Positions 15,831 to 23,004 of a stretch of 43,779 nt of DNA are shown here, piece after piece. The stretch is from Sulfurivermis sp041678005 (GTDB lineage: Bacteria > Pseudomonadota > Gammaproteobacteria > Thiohalomonadales > Thiohalomonadaceae): positions 1-43,779 of the forward strand of contig JBAYOW010000016.1 of assembly GCA_041678005.1 (NCBI GenBank). Direction: 5' to 3'. The stretch's first letter is position 1; each line of letters opens with the position of its first letter. Both the position numbers and the translations under genes were made by a program. The notes beneath the pieces were generated by a model that saw nothing but the letters and a program-made list of their open reading frames with translations, had not been told where the DNA came from and searched no databases.

Positions 15831-17414
15831 TTAGTGTCGTTTGTCCCAGAACTGCTGCGCCAGTTGATCCAGGCTTGTGGCCAGGCTAGAAACATTTTGC
15901 GCCACCTGCTCACTCTCGGCACCAGTCCGTGCGTTGGCATCGGAAACCTGACGAATAGAAATTATGTTGCGGTTGATTTCTTCGCTGACGGCACTTTGCT
16001 CCTCCACGGCCGCAGCGATTTGAGCACTCATATCGGTAATCACGCCAACGCTGCTGGTAATACTATTCAGTGAACTGGCAGCAAGGCGTGCCTGGTCAAC
16101 ACTGTTATCAGCTTGTTTACGGCTTAACTGCATGACCTCAACAGCGGAGCGAGCACCGGCCTGGAGATTTTCAATCATGGTCTGGATTTCCTGTGTTGAT
16201 TGCTGGGTGCGCGAGGCGAGCGTGCGCACCTCATCGGCGACAACGGCAAACCCACGGCCTTGTTCACCGGCACGGGCAGCCTCAATAGCGGCATTAAGGG
16301 CCAGCAGATTGGTCTGATCGGCTATCCCGCGAATGACTTCAAGTACCGAGCTGATGTCATTGCTGCGCTCTTCCAGTTGCTGGATGACAGCAGCGGCTTT
16401 TTCTATCTCGCCGGCAAGACGGCCAATCGCGCTACTGGTGTTGCCAACTACTTGATGTCCTTCTCTGGCTTCGTTATCTGCCTTGTCGGCAGCATCGGCA
16501 GTGTTCTGTGCGTTGCGCGCTACTTCCTGCACGCTGGCAGACATTTCGGTAATGGCAGTAGCGACCTGATCCGTCTCGCTTTGTTGTTGACGGATGCCTT
16601 CTCCGCTTTGTTCAACAGCGTCAACCAGAGTGTCAGCGGCTCCCATTAAATGATGTGATGCGTCGGCAATACGACCAACTACAGCACTCGCCTCAGCTTG
16701 CAGCATTTTGAGCGTCAGCTCGATTTCGCCTGCCTCATCAAGTTTATTGGTGTAAATTAATTGGCTGATTGGGTTGTTGGCGATATGGCGTACATAGCCC
16801 ACCATGCGGCAGATGGGGAGGAAGGCAAAATTGGCCAGCACGCCTCCCACCAACATAGTGATACCACCGACTATCGCTGCGGTAGACAGGGAAACCTCGC
16901 CCAGCGCAGCTCCTCCAGCGAGACCAGTCAGCACGCCAATGCCGCCAGAACCTATAAGCTTGGTGCGCAGATTGATGTGTGGCAGGCGCATTTTGCGTGG
17001 TTTGCGGCCTGCCATGAGTTCAGCATAGATACTCTCGGCCTTTTGTATTTGTTCACGTGTTGGCTTGGTGCGTACTGACTGATATTCAATAATCTCGCCA
17101 TTGCGCATGATGGGAGTAACGTAGGCGCTGACCCAGTAGTGATCGCCATTCTTGCAGCGGTTTTTGACCATGCCCATCCAGGGCTGGCCGGTCTTGATGG
17201 TGGCCCATAGATGCTCAAAGGTGGCTGGTGGCATTTCTGGATGACGCACTATGTTGTGATTCTTGCCGATCAGTTCCTCGCGGGAGAAACCACTGATCTT
17301 TATGAAGTCATCGTTAATATAGGTGATAGCCCCCTTAAGATCGGTGGTGGATAGAATATTGGCATTTTTATCAACAATGACTTCATTGCCTGTAATGGGG
17401 AAATTCTTTTTCAT
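15831..17414 (-). CDS. aer: Aer-like PAS-domain chemoreceptor (energy/oxygen taxis)
   Basis: A 527-residue methyl-accepting protein from ATG 17414 (AGGT about seven bases upstream); a longer in-frame start at 17492 is less likely. Residues 10-120 are a PAS domain very close to E. coli Aer. Arg57, His58 and Trp79, known FAD-pocket residues of Aer, fall at the same positions, with Glu60 for Asp60, and the K-N-G-D-x-Y-W-V motif follows. Hydrophobic stretches at about 150-200 anchor it without a periplasmic sensor domain. The C-terminal hairpin contains the invariant tip DQTNLLALNAAIEAARAGEQ. It should report redox state of the respiratory chain to CheA/CheW. It is the first gene of the aer-norE-norF operon. 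Confidence 0.9.
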   Translation of the reverse strand: MKKNFPITGNEVIVDKNANILSTTDLKGAITYINDDFIKISGFSREELIGKNHNIVRHPEMPPATFEHLWATIKTGQPWMGMVKNRCKNGDHYWVSAYVTPIMRNGEIIEYQSVRTKPTREQIQKAESIYAELMAGRKPRKMRLPHINLRTKLIGSGGIGVLTGLAGGAALGEVSLSTAAIVGGITMLVGGVLANFAFLPICRMVGYVRHIANNPISQLIYTNKLDEAGEIELTLKMLQAEASAVVGRIADASHHLMGAADTLVDAVEQSGEGIRQQQSETDQVATAITEMSASVQEVARNAQNTADAADKADNEAREGHQVVGNTSSAIGRLAGEIEKAAAVIQQLEERSNDISSVLEVIRGIADQTNLLALNAAIEAARAGEQGRGFAVVADEVRTLASRTQQSTQEIQTMIENLQAGARSAVEVMQLSRKQADNSVDQARLAASSLNSITSSVGVITDMSAQIAAAVEEQSAVSEEINRNIISIRQVSDANARTGAESEQVAQNVSSLATSLDQLAQQFWDKRH

Positions 17415-17623
17415 GTATTTACCTGCGCAAGGCGGTAGGACTTTATGTGAATGTATCTGGTTTATTGCGTTATTTTGCTGGAACTCAAGCATGGAGTTTT
17501 GTGATATGGCTGCTTTTTTTAAAACAGCAGCAAAATTTAGAACAAGTATATATTTTCGCAGCGGAAAATACAGTTAAAAGGCGGCTTCTGGTTTTACCAT
17601 GTATTTATAAATAACCATTATTG

Positions 17624-17988
17624 TCATGTGGATTTGGCCGTTAGCCGTTGCAGGTATTGTCGCAAAACAACAGCATTATTGTGTTGTTGATCACTGGCGG
17701 CGTAGACCAGAGTGTGACAGGTTCTTGCCTGGCCTTTAAGACCAGCGGTCGCAAACGTTCACGCAGGGATTTAAGCTCGGCAAGATAGCGGCGACGAAAT
17801 TCGCCCCATTCGGCCGGGTTGGCATGAAACCAGTGGCGCAATTCATCCGAAGGCGCTACATATTTCAGCCAATCGTCCAATTGTGCAGATGTGCGTTTGA
17901 CTCCGCGCGGCCATAGCCTGTCAACCAACACGCGAGAACCATCTGTAGCATCAGGCTTTTCATAAGCACGTTTCAGTTCTATGGACAT
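17624..17988 (-). pseudogene. DUF488 family protein with a 2-base frameshift
   Basis: The frame starts MSIELKRAYEKPDATDGSRV and continues LVDRLWPRGVKR, the DUF488 signature, then derails after ARQEPVTL and stops at 17641. In the +1 frame the sequence continues LVYAASDQQHNNAVVLRQYL QRL to TGA at 17624-17626, exactly the usual DUF488 ending (L-x-Y-x-A-x-D-x-x-H-N-N-A). The break lies at ACTCTGG, where ACTGG would restore the frame, i.e. an extra CT dinucleotide. The repaired protein would be about 120 residues, normal for the family. Function of these proteins is not established. Slippage during replication or a sequencing error could both explain it. Confidence 0.8.
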
Positions 17989-18355
17989 GGCTCACCTCGC
18001 TGGCTTGATAAGTCTTTGCAACATTACATAGATGAGGCTTCGGCTAGCTGAACAATATTCCCGTATTTATAAGCGGAACACGAGTGGTTTAAATTTGCGT
18101 CGTTGTTAACGATAGCATTGGACAACGCGGAGCGCAGTGGAAGTTTCGCTACTACGTAGTCTCGACCAGCTTGGGCGGCGAGTCCAGATAGATTTGCCCG
18201 GACGTGACGTCACTCAGACTTAAACTGGATCTGTTTCTACAGGTTTACTGTTAATCAATCGAGTCTGGTACCTCTTTCCTCAACAAAAAGCTGCTGGCGG
18301 GGGAGGGCAGGGCAAAATCATACTTGATTACGTTTTAACCAAAAAGCAGTTTTTT

Positions 18356-18383
18356 CTGGATCCCCGCCTGCGCGGGAATGACG
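18356..18383. repeat. dRS3-like palindromic repeat, copy 2
   Basis: CTGGATCCCCGCCTGCGCGG then GAATGACG; identical over 28 bases to 35355-35382 and close to 7367-7394. Confidence 0.8.
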
Positions 18384-18408
18384 GGATAGGTGCATGTCTT
18401 CTAAATTC

Positions 18409-18435
18409 GGCGCAATGTCCGTTGGTTATTGCGCC
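18409..18435. repeat. GGCGCAAT/ATTGCGCC hairpin repeat, copy 1
   Basis: GGCGCAAT, an 11-base loop close to GTCCGTTGGTT, then ATTGCGCC: an 8-base perfect stem. Other copies are at 28245, 35231 and 35459. Confidence 0.75.
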
Positions 18436-18701
18436 ATTGTTTGTCGTTAGCCACAAACCTCTATTTCATAAATCCGCATGACACCAACGCTATTCAGTAA
18501 TTTTGATCCTAGTATTAAAAAGTATGATCTTGCCCTGCGAGAGAGGAAGGAAATTATGTGAGTCAGCTTGTATCTCGGCATAAATGCGTTAGAATGGCGC
18601 GCCTTATGTTTACGCATCCTCAATGGTCCTTTAGGCCTTTCTTTCAGTTGAATCAGGAATAAGCACGCGGCCCCTCGTACCGGCCGCCACTGGAGTCACA
18701 C

Positions 18702-20627
18702 ATGCCAACGATCACCCTGCCTGATGGCAGTCAACGTTCATTTGAACATCCTGTCAGTGTTTTTGATGTCGCTGCTGCGATTGGTCCTGGTCTTGCCAAG
18801 GCCGCGCTGGCCGGCAAGGTAGATGACAAGATAGTCGATACCACTTATGTAATTGATCACGATGCCGAGCTTGCCATCATCACAGGCCGTGATGAGGAAG
18901 GACTGGAGATCATTCGACACTCCACCTCTCATATGATGGCGCAGGCGGTGAAGCGTTTGTTTCCTGCTGCACAGGTGACCATCGGCCCTGTGATAGAGCA
19001 TGGCTTTTATTACGACTTTGCCTATGAGCGCCCGTTTACCACCGAGGATCTGCAAAATATCGAAGCCGAGATGCAGAAGATCGTGGCCGCTGATTACCCG
19101 GTTGAGCGTTCGGTAATGCCGCGTGATGAGGCGATTTCCTTCTTTCGTAATATGGGCGAGGAATACAAGGCGAGAATTATCGAAGACATCCCGCAAGAAC
19201 AGGATTTATCGCTGTATCGCCAGGATGATTTCACTGATTTATGCCGTGGTCCACATGTGCCTTCCACTGGTAAATTGCAGGCATTTAAGCTGACCAAGGT
19301 GGCTGGTGCATATTGGCGCGGTGATTCCAATAACGAGATGTTGACGCGTATTTATGGTACGGCCTGGGGCGACAAGAAGGCGCTGAAGGATTATCTGCAT
19401 CGCCTGGAGGAGGCCGAGAAACGCGACCATCGCAAGATAGGCCGTCAGCTCGATTTGTTTCACACCCAGGAAGAGAGCCCTGGCATGGTCTTTTGGCATG
19501 CCGCTGGCTGGAGTCTCTGGCAGGAAGTCGAGCAATATATGCGGCGGGTATTTCGTGACAACGGCTATCAGGAAGTCAAAACGCCGATGGTCATGGACAA
19601 GGCTTTATGGGAGCGTTCTGGCCACTGGCAGAATTACCGGCAGAATATGTTTACCACCGCCTCGGAAAACCGTGATTACGCGGTCAAGCCGATGAATTGC
19701 CCTGGGCATATTCAGATCTTCAATCAAGGTCTGAAAAGCTATCGTGACCTGCCGCTGCGCCTGGCTGAATTTGGCTCCTGTCATCGCAACGAACCCTCTG
19801 GAACCTTGCATGGTCTGATGCGTGCGCGTGGCTTTACCCAGGATGATGCGCATATCTTCTGTACCGAGGAGCAGGTGCAGGAAGAGGCCGCTGCTTTTAT
19901 CGACCTGGTTATGGCGGTGTATGCCGATTTTGGTTTTACCGATATTCAGATCAAGCTCTCCACGCGGCCAGAAAAACGTATAGGCAGTGATGATGTGTGG
20001 GATAAATCCGAGCGCGCCTTGGAGCAGGCACTCAATACCCGTGGCCTGGCCTGGGAACTGCAACCAGGCGAGGGCGCTTTCTACGGTCCCAAGATCGAGT
20101 TTTCCCTCAAGGATTGTCTGGAACGCATCTGGCAGTGCGGTACTTTGCAGGTGGATTTTAATTTGCCTGAACGACTGGGTGCTCACTACATAGCTGAAAA
20201 CGGCAGCAAGCAGGTACCGGTCATGCTGCACCGTGCCATTTTAGGTTCGCTGGAGCGTTTCATCGGTATACTGATCGAGCATCATGCCGGAGCCTTCCCT
20301 CTGTGGCTTGCTCCGCAGCAAGTGATAGTCATGAATATCACCGATAAGCAGAGTGATTATGCCCAACAAGTCGTGCAAAACTTGGCCAAACAAGGCTTGC
20401 GCGTTAAATCCGACTTGAGAAATGAAAAAATAGGCTTTAAAATTCGCGAACATACCTTACAGCTAGTGCCGTATCTGCTGGTCATCGGCGATCGTGAGGT
20501 GGAGCAACAGCTTGTGGCCGTGCGCACGCGCAGCGGTGAAGATCTCGGCAATATGTCTCTGGATGACTTTGCCAAACATCTTGCTGCTGAAATAGCGAGC
20601 CGCGGCCGTACTTTTTCGGAGGACTAG
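18702..20627 (+). CDS. thrS: Threonine--tRNA ligase
   Basis: A 641-residue class II synthetase that charges tRNA-Thr in the cytoplasm. N-terminal TGS domain at about 1-62; editing domain with the zinc-type motif HSTSHMMAQ at about 73-81; catalytic core with motif 2 (FGSCHRNEPSGTLHGLMRAR). The active-site zinc ligands are visible: Cys in MNCPGH, His in DDAHIF and His in MLHRAILGS. The C-terminal anticodon-binding domain ends the protein. The ATG has GGAG eight bases upstream. It opens the translation block, with infC two bases beyond its TAG stop, so the two are likely co-transcribed. A leader of some 100 bases may hold the autoregulatory operator known in E. coli; I could not fold it reliably. 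Confidence 0.97.
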   Translation: MPTITLPDGSQRSFEHPVSVFDVAAAIGPGLAKAALAGKVDDKIVDTTYVIDHDAELAIITGRDEEGLEIIRHSTSHMMAQAVKRLFPAAQVTIGPVIEHGFYYDFAYERPFTTEDLQNIEAEMQKIVAADYPVERSVMPRDEAISFFRNMGEEYKARIIEDIPQEQDLSLYRQDDFTDLCRGPHVPSTGKLQAFKLTKVAGAYWRGDSNNEMLTRIYGTAWGDKKALKDYLHRLEEAEKRDHRKIGRQLDLFHTQEESPGMVFWHAAGWSLWQEVEQYMRRVFRDNGYQEVKTPMVMDKALWERSGHWQNYRQNMFTTASENRDYAVKPMNCPGHIQIFNQGLKSYRDLPLRLAEFGSCHRNEPSGTLHGLMRARGFTQDDAHIFCTEEQVQEEAAAFIDLVMAVYADFGFTDIQIKLSTRPEKRIGSDDVWDKSERALEQALNTRGLAWELQPGEGAFYGPKIEFSLKDCLERIWQCGTLQVDFNLPERLGAHYIAENGSKQVPVMLHRAILGSLERFIGILIEHHAGAFPLWLAPQQVIVMNITDKQSDYAQQVVQNLAKQGLRVKSDLRNEKIGFKIREHTLQLVPYLLVIGDREVEQQLVAVRTRSGEDLGNMSLDDFAKHLAAEIASRGRTFSED

Positions 20628-20629
20628 AT

Positions 20630-21175
20630 ATAAATACAAGAACAAGGCCCATGCATTCCGTGGACGGTGGCGCCCGTTTGAATGAAGAGATTACCTCGTC
20701 TGAGGTACGTCTTATCGGGGTCGATGGTGAACAGGTAGGTGTTGTTCCTATCACCGAAGCGCTGCAGATAGCCGAGGAAGCTGAACTGGATTTGGTGGAA
20801 GTATCTGCTGAAGCCAAACCACCTGTCTGCCGTATCATGGATTATGGCAAGTATCTTTTTGAAGAAAATAAAAAGAAGCATGCGGCGCGCAAGAAACAAA
20901 AGCAGATTCAGATCAAGGAGATCAAGTTCCGACCAGGGACGGATGAAGGGGACTACCAGGTAAAACTGCGCAACCTGGTACGTTTCCTGGAAGACGGGGA
21001 CAGAGCCAAGATTACACTGCGTTTTCGCGGTCGTGAGATGGCTCACCAGGAGCTGGGCATGAAATTGCTCAAGCGCATCGAGGCGGATCTTGCCGAGGTG
21101 GGGACTGTTGATCAGTTTCCGCGTCTGGAAGGTCGTCAGATGGTCATGGTGGTTGTTCCCAAGAAGAAAAAGTAG
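20630..21175 (+). CDS. infC: Translation initiation factor IF-3, probable AUA start
   Basis: IF-3 keeps the 30S subunit free and checks the initiator tRNA and start codon. N-domain ARLNEEITSSEVRLIGVDGE and PPVCRIMDYGKY, a Lys-rich linker, and C-domain IKEIKFRPGTDEGDYQVKL are all diagnostic. The first in-frame ATG is at 20651, but the only strong Shine-Dalgarno (CGGAGGA, 20617-20623) lies six bases before ATA at 20630. Starting there gives M-N-T-R-T-R-P-M-H-S, resembling the N-terminus of many IF-3 proteins. A rare start codon is expected for infC because IF-3 represses its own message by rejecting it (AUU in E. coli). With ATG 20651 the product is 174 residues; with ATA it is 181. Confidence 0.93.
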   Translation: MNTRTRPMHSVDGGARLNEEITSSEVRLIGVDGEQVGVVPITEALQIAEEAELDLVEVSAEAKPPVCRIMDYGKYLFEENKKKHAARKKQKQIQIKEIKFRPGTDEGDYQVKLRNLVRFLEDGDRAKITLRFRGREMAHQELGMKLLKRIEADLAEVGTVDQFPRLEGRQMVMVVVPKKKK

Positions 21176-21274
21176 ATCAGTAGATCTACGGGGTACGCTA
21201 CTGTCAGCCTTGCGCGGCTGCCAGTGTGAAAATGTGTGCTTGAATATCAACTTATAGAATGCGGAGTTTGTGTA

Positions 21275-21469
21275 ATGCCAAAGAGGAAAACCAATCGCGG
21301 CGCGGCCAAGCGTTTCAAGGCCACTGCCGGCGGTTTCAAACGTGGACAGGCGTTCAAACGCCATATCCTTACCAAGAAAACCACCAAGCGTAAACGTCAG
21401 CTGCGTGGAACTACCACGGTTGCTGCTGTAGATAGCCGCATGGTATCCCGTATGATGCCCTACGCTTGA
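21275..21469 (+). CDS. rpmI: 50S ribosomal protein L35 (bL35)
   Basis: A 64-residue basic protein, MPKRKTNRGAAKRFKATAGG onward, full length for bL35. ATG 21275 is chosen over the longer frame start because GGAG precedes it at 21262-21265 and the family begins MPK-K-T. It sits between infC and rplT in the usual operon. In E. coli, L20 represses rpmI-rplT translation; the spacer before rpmI (about 100 bases) could hold that control site, but I did not establish a pseudoknot. Confidence 0.97.
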   Translation: MPKRKTNRGAAKRFKATAGGFKRGQAFKRHILTKKTTKRKRQLRGTTTVAAVDSRMVSRMMPYA

Positions 21470-21487
21470 AGCAGGAGGTAAGGACAA

Positions 21488-21847
21488 ATGGCAAGAGTTA
21501 AACGTGGTGTAGTTGCGCGTGCGCGTCACAAGAAGGTTCTGGCAAAGGCCAAGGGCTACTATGGCATGCGCAGTCGAGTCTTTCGTGTCGCCAATCAGGC
21601 CGTCATCAAGGCAGGTCAATATGCCTACCGTGACCGTCGCCAGAAGAAGCGTCAGTTTCGTGCGCTGTGGATTGCTCGTATCAATGCAGCCTCACGCGAG
21701 TGCGGTCTATCCTATAGTCGCATGATAAACGGCTTGAAGAAGTCTGGTATCGAGATTGATCGTAAAGTTCTGTCTGATATAGCTATCTTCGACAAGAATG
21801 GTTTTGCGGTATTGGCAGAGAAGGCCAAGGCCAGCCTGACCAGCTAA
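21488..21847 (+). CDS. rplT: 50S ribosomal protein L20 (bL20)
   Basis: A 119-residue basic protein beginning MARVKRGVVARARHKKVLAK, with AKGYYGMRSRVFRVANQAVI and LWIARINAASRECGLSYSRM. It binds 23S rRNA early in 50S assembly. AGGAGG upstream gives a strong ribosome binding site. It ends the infC-rpmI-rplT group and is followed by a strong terminator before pheS. Confidence 0.98.
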   Translation: MARVKRGVVARARHKKVLAKAKGYYGMRSRVFRVANQAVIKAGQYAYRDRRQKKRQFRALWIARINAASRECGLSYSRMINGLKKSGIEIDRKVLSDIAIFDKNGFAVLAEKAKASLTS

Positions 21848-21894
21848 GTGCTGTCCTTGACCAGCTTGCCGATTAGTTAGCAGAGGCTGTCAAT

Positions 21895-21924
21895 AAAGGG
21901 GAAGGCCATGGGTCTTCCCCTTTT
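21895..21924 (+). terminator. Rho-independent terminator/attenuator between rplT and pheS
   Basis: AAAGGGGAAG (21895-21904) pairs perfectly with CTTCCCCTTT (21914-21923), giving a 10-base stem and a 9-base loop, with a short T stretch. In enteric bacteria pheST is attenuated by a Phe-rich leader peptide; no Phe-rich small frame was found here, so plain termination or partial read-through is more likely. Confidence 0.8.
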
Positions 21925-21984
21925 CATTTCACGCAAAAATATCAAATTGATAAATGCTTATAAGTCGTACACGGAGTATGCAAC

Positions 21985-23004
21985 GTGCAGGATGAACTCC
22001 AGCAACAGTTAACACAGGCCAAGGCAGCTGCGGCTCAGGCCACAGATCTGGCCGCACTCGATCAGGTGCGTGTACATTACCTGGGCAAGAAAGGTGCGTT
22101 GACCGAACACATGAAGCAGTTGGGCAAACTATCGCCTGATGAACGCCCAAAGGTTGGCGCACAGATCAACATCATTAAGGAGCAGGTACAGCAGGCGATA
22201 GAAGAGCGCAAGCTCGCCTTGCAGCAGGCAGTACTTGAGGCGCGTCTTTCATCTGAATCCATTGATGTTACTTTGCCTGGTCGTGGGCAGTACAGTGGTG
22301 GTCTACATCCGGTAACGCGTGTGCTTTCTCGTATTGAAGCATTATTTACCCAGCTTGGTTTTACAGTTGAGGAAGGGCCTGAGGTGGAAGATGATTTCCA
22401 CAACTTCGAGGCATTGAACATCCCGCCGACTCATCCGGCTCGCGCCATGCACGATACCTTTTATTTTGATGCCGGTACTTTGCTGCGCACACACACCTCG
22501 CCGGTACAGATCCGCGCGATGGAAAAACAGCAACCACCTTTGCGCCTGATCGCGCCGGGGCGGGTGTATCGCTGTGATTATGATCAAACTCATTCACCCA
22601 TGTTTCATCAGGTAGAAGGTTTGATGGTCGATGAGGATGTGAGCTTTGCAGATCTCAAAGGTGTCCTGGATGACTTTTTGCGTAACTTTTTTGAAGGCGA
22701 TTTTAAGGTGCGTTTTCGGCCTTCCTATTTTCCCTTTACCGAGCCATCCGCCGAGGTGGATGTGCAATGCGTGATGTGTAGTGGCCGTGGTTGCCGTTCA
22801 TGCAAACAGACTGGATGGCTGGAGGTTGGCGGTTGCGGCATGGTTCATCCCCACGTTTTCAAGGCGGTGGGCATCGATAGCGAACGCTATACAGGCTTTG
22901 CCTTTGGAATGGGGGTGGAGCGCTTGGCTATGTTGCGTTACGGCGTCAATGATCTGCGCTTGTTCTTTGAGAATGATCTGCGCTTTTTGGAGCAGTTTCG
23001 ATGA
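21985..23004 (+). CDS. pheS: Phenylalanine--tRNA ligase alpha subunit
   Basis: A 339-residue subunit that carries the catalytic centre of the alpha2-beta2 enzyme. It starts at GTG 21985 with ACGGAG eight bases before. A coiled-coil arm occupies residues 1-85. Motif 2 (RVYRCDYDQTHSPMFHQVEG), FRPSYFPFTEPSAEVDVQC and motif 3 (GFAFGMGVERLAMLRYGVND) follow. A tiny out-of-phase ATG frame of five codons (21978-21995) overlaps the GTG start and could affect initiation. pheT overlaps its end by four bases. Confidence 0.97.
   Translation: MQDELQQQLTQAKAAAAQATDLAALDQVRVHYLGKKGALTEHMKQLGKLSPDERPKVGAQINIIKEQVQQAIEERKLALQQAVLEARLSSESIDVTLPGRGQYSGGLHPVTRVLSRIEALFTQLGFTVEEGPEVEDDFHNFEALNIPPTHPARAMHDTFYFDAGTLLRTHTSPVQIRAMEKQQPPLRLIAPGRVYRCDYDQTHSPMFHQVEGLMVDEDVSFADLKGVLDDFLRNFFEGDFKVRFRPSYFPFTEPSAEVDVQCVMCSGRGCRSCKQTGWLEVGGCGMVHPHVFKAVGIDSERYTGFAFGMGVERLAMLRYGVNDLRLFFENDLRFLEQFR

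Larger units (their letters stand above)
18308..18537. repeat. 230-base block with 18-base terminal inverted repeats
   Basis: CAGGGCAAAATCATACTT at 18308-18325 is matched in reverse complement by 18520-18537 with one mismatch (17 of 18). Between them lie a dRS3-like palindrome (18356-18383) and a GGCGCAAT hairpin (18409-18435). No protein frame is present. The form suggests a small non-autonomous element (MITE-like), but no target duplication was recognised. The rest of 17989-18701 shows no gene. Confidence 0.5.

Noticed and set aside
19605..20231. 208-codon frame antisense to thrS
   Set aside because: It lies wholly within thrS, lacks a ribosome binding site and resembles no family; a codon-bias shadow.
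20624..21619. 331-codon frame antisense to infC, rpmI and rplT
   Set aside because: It covers three certain genes on the other strand and encodes no recognisable domain.
21848..21984. pheM-like attenuator leader peptide
   Set aside because: No small frame with a run of Phe codons precedes the hairpin.
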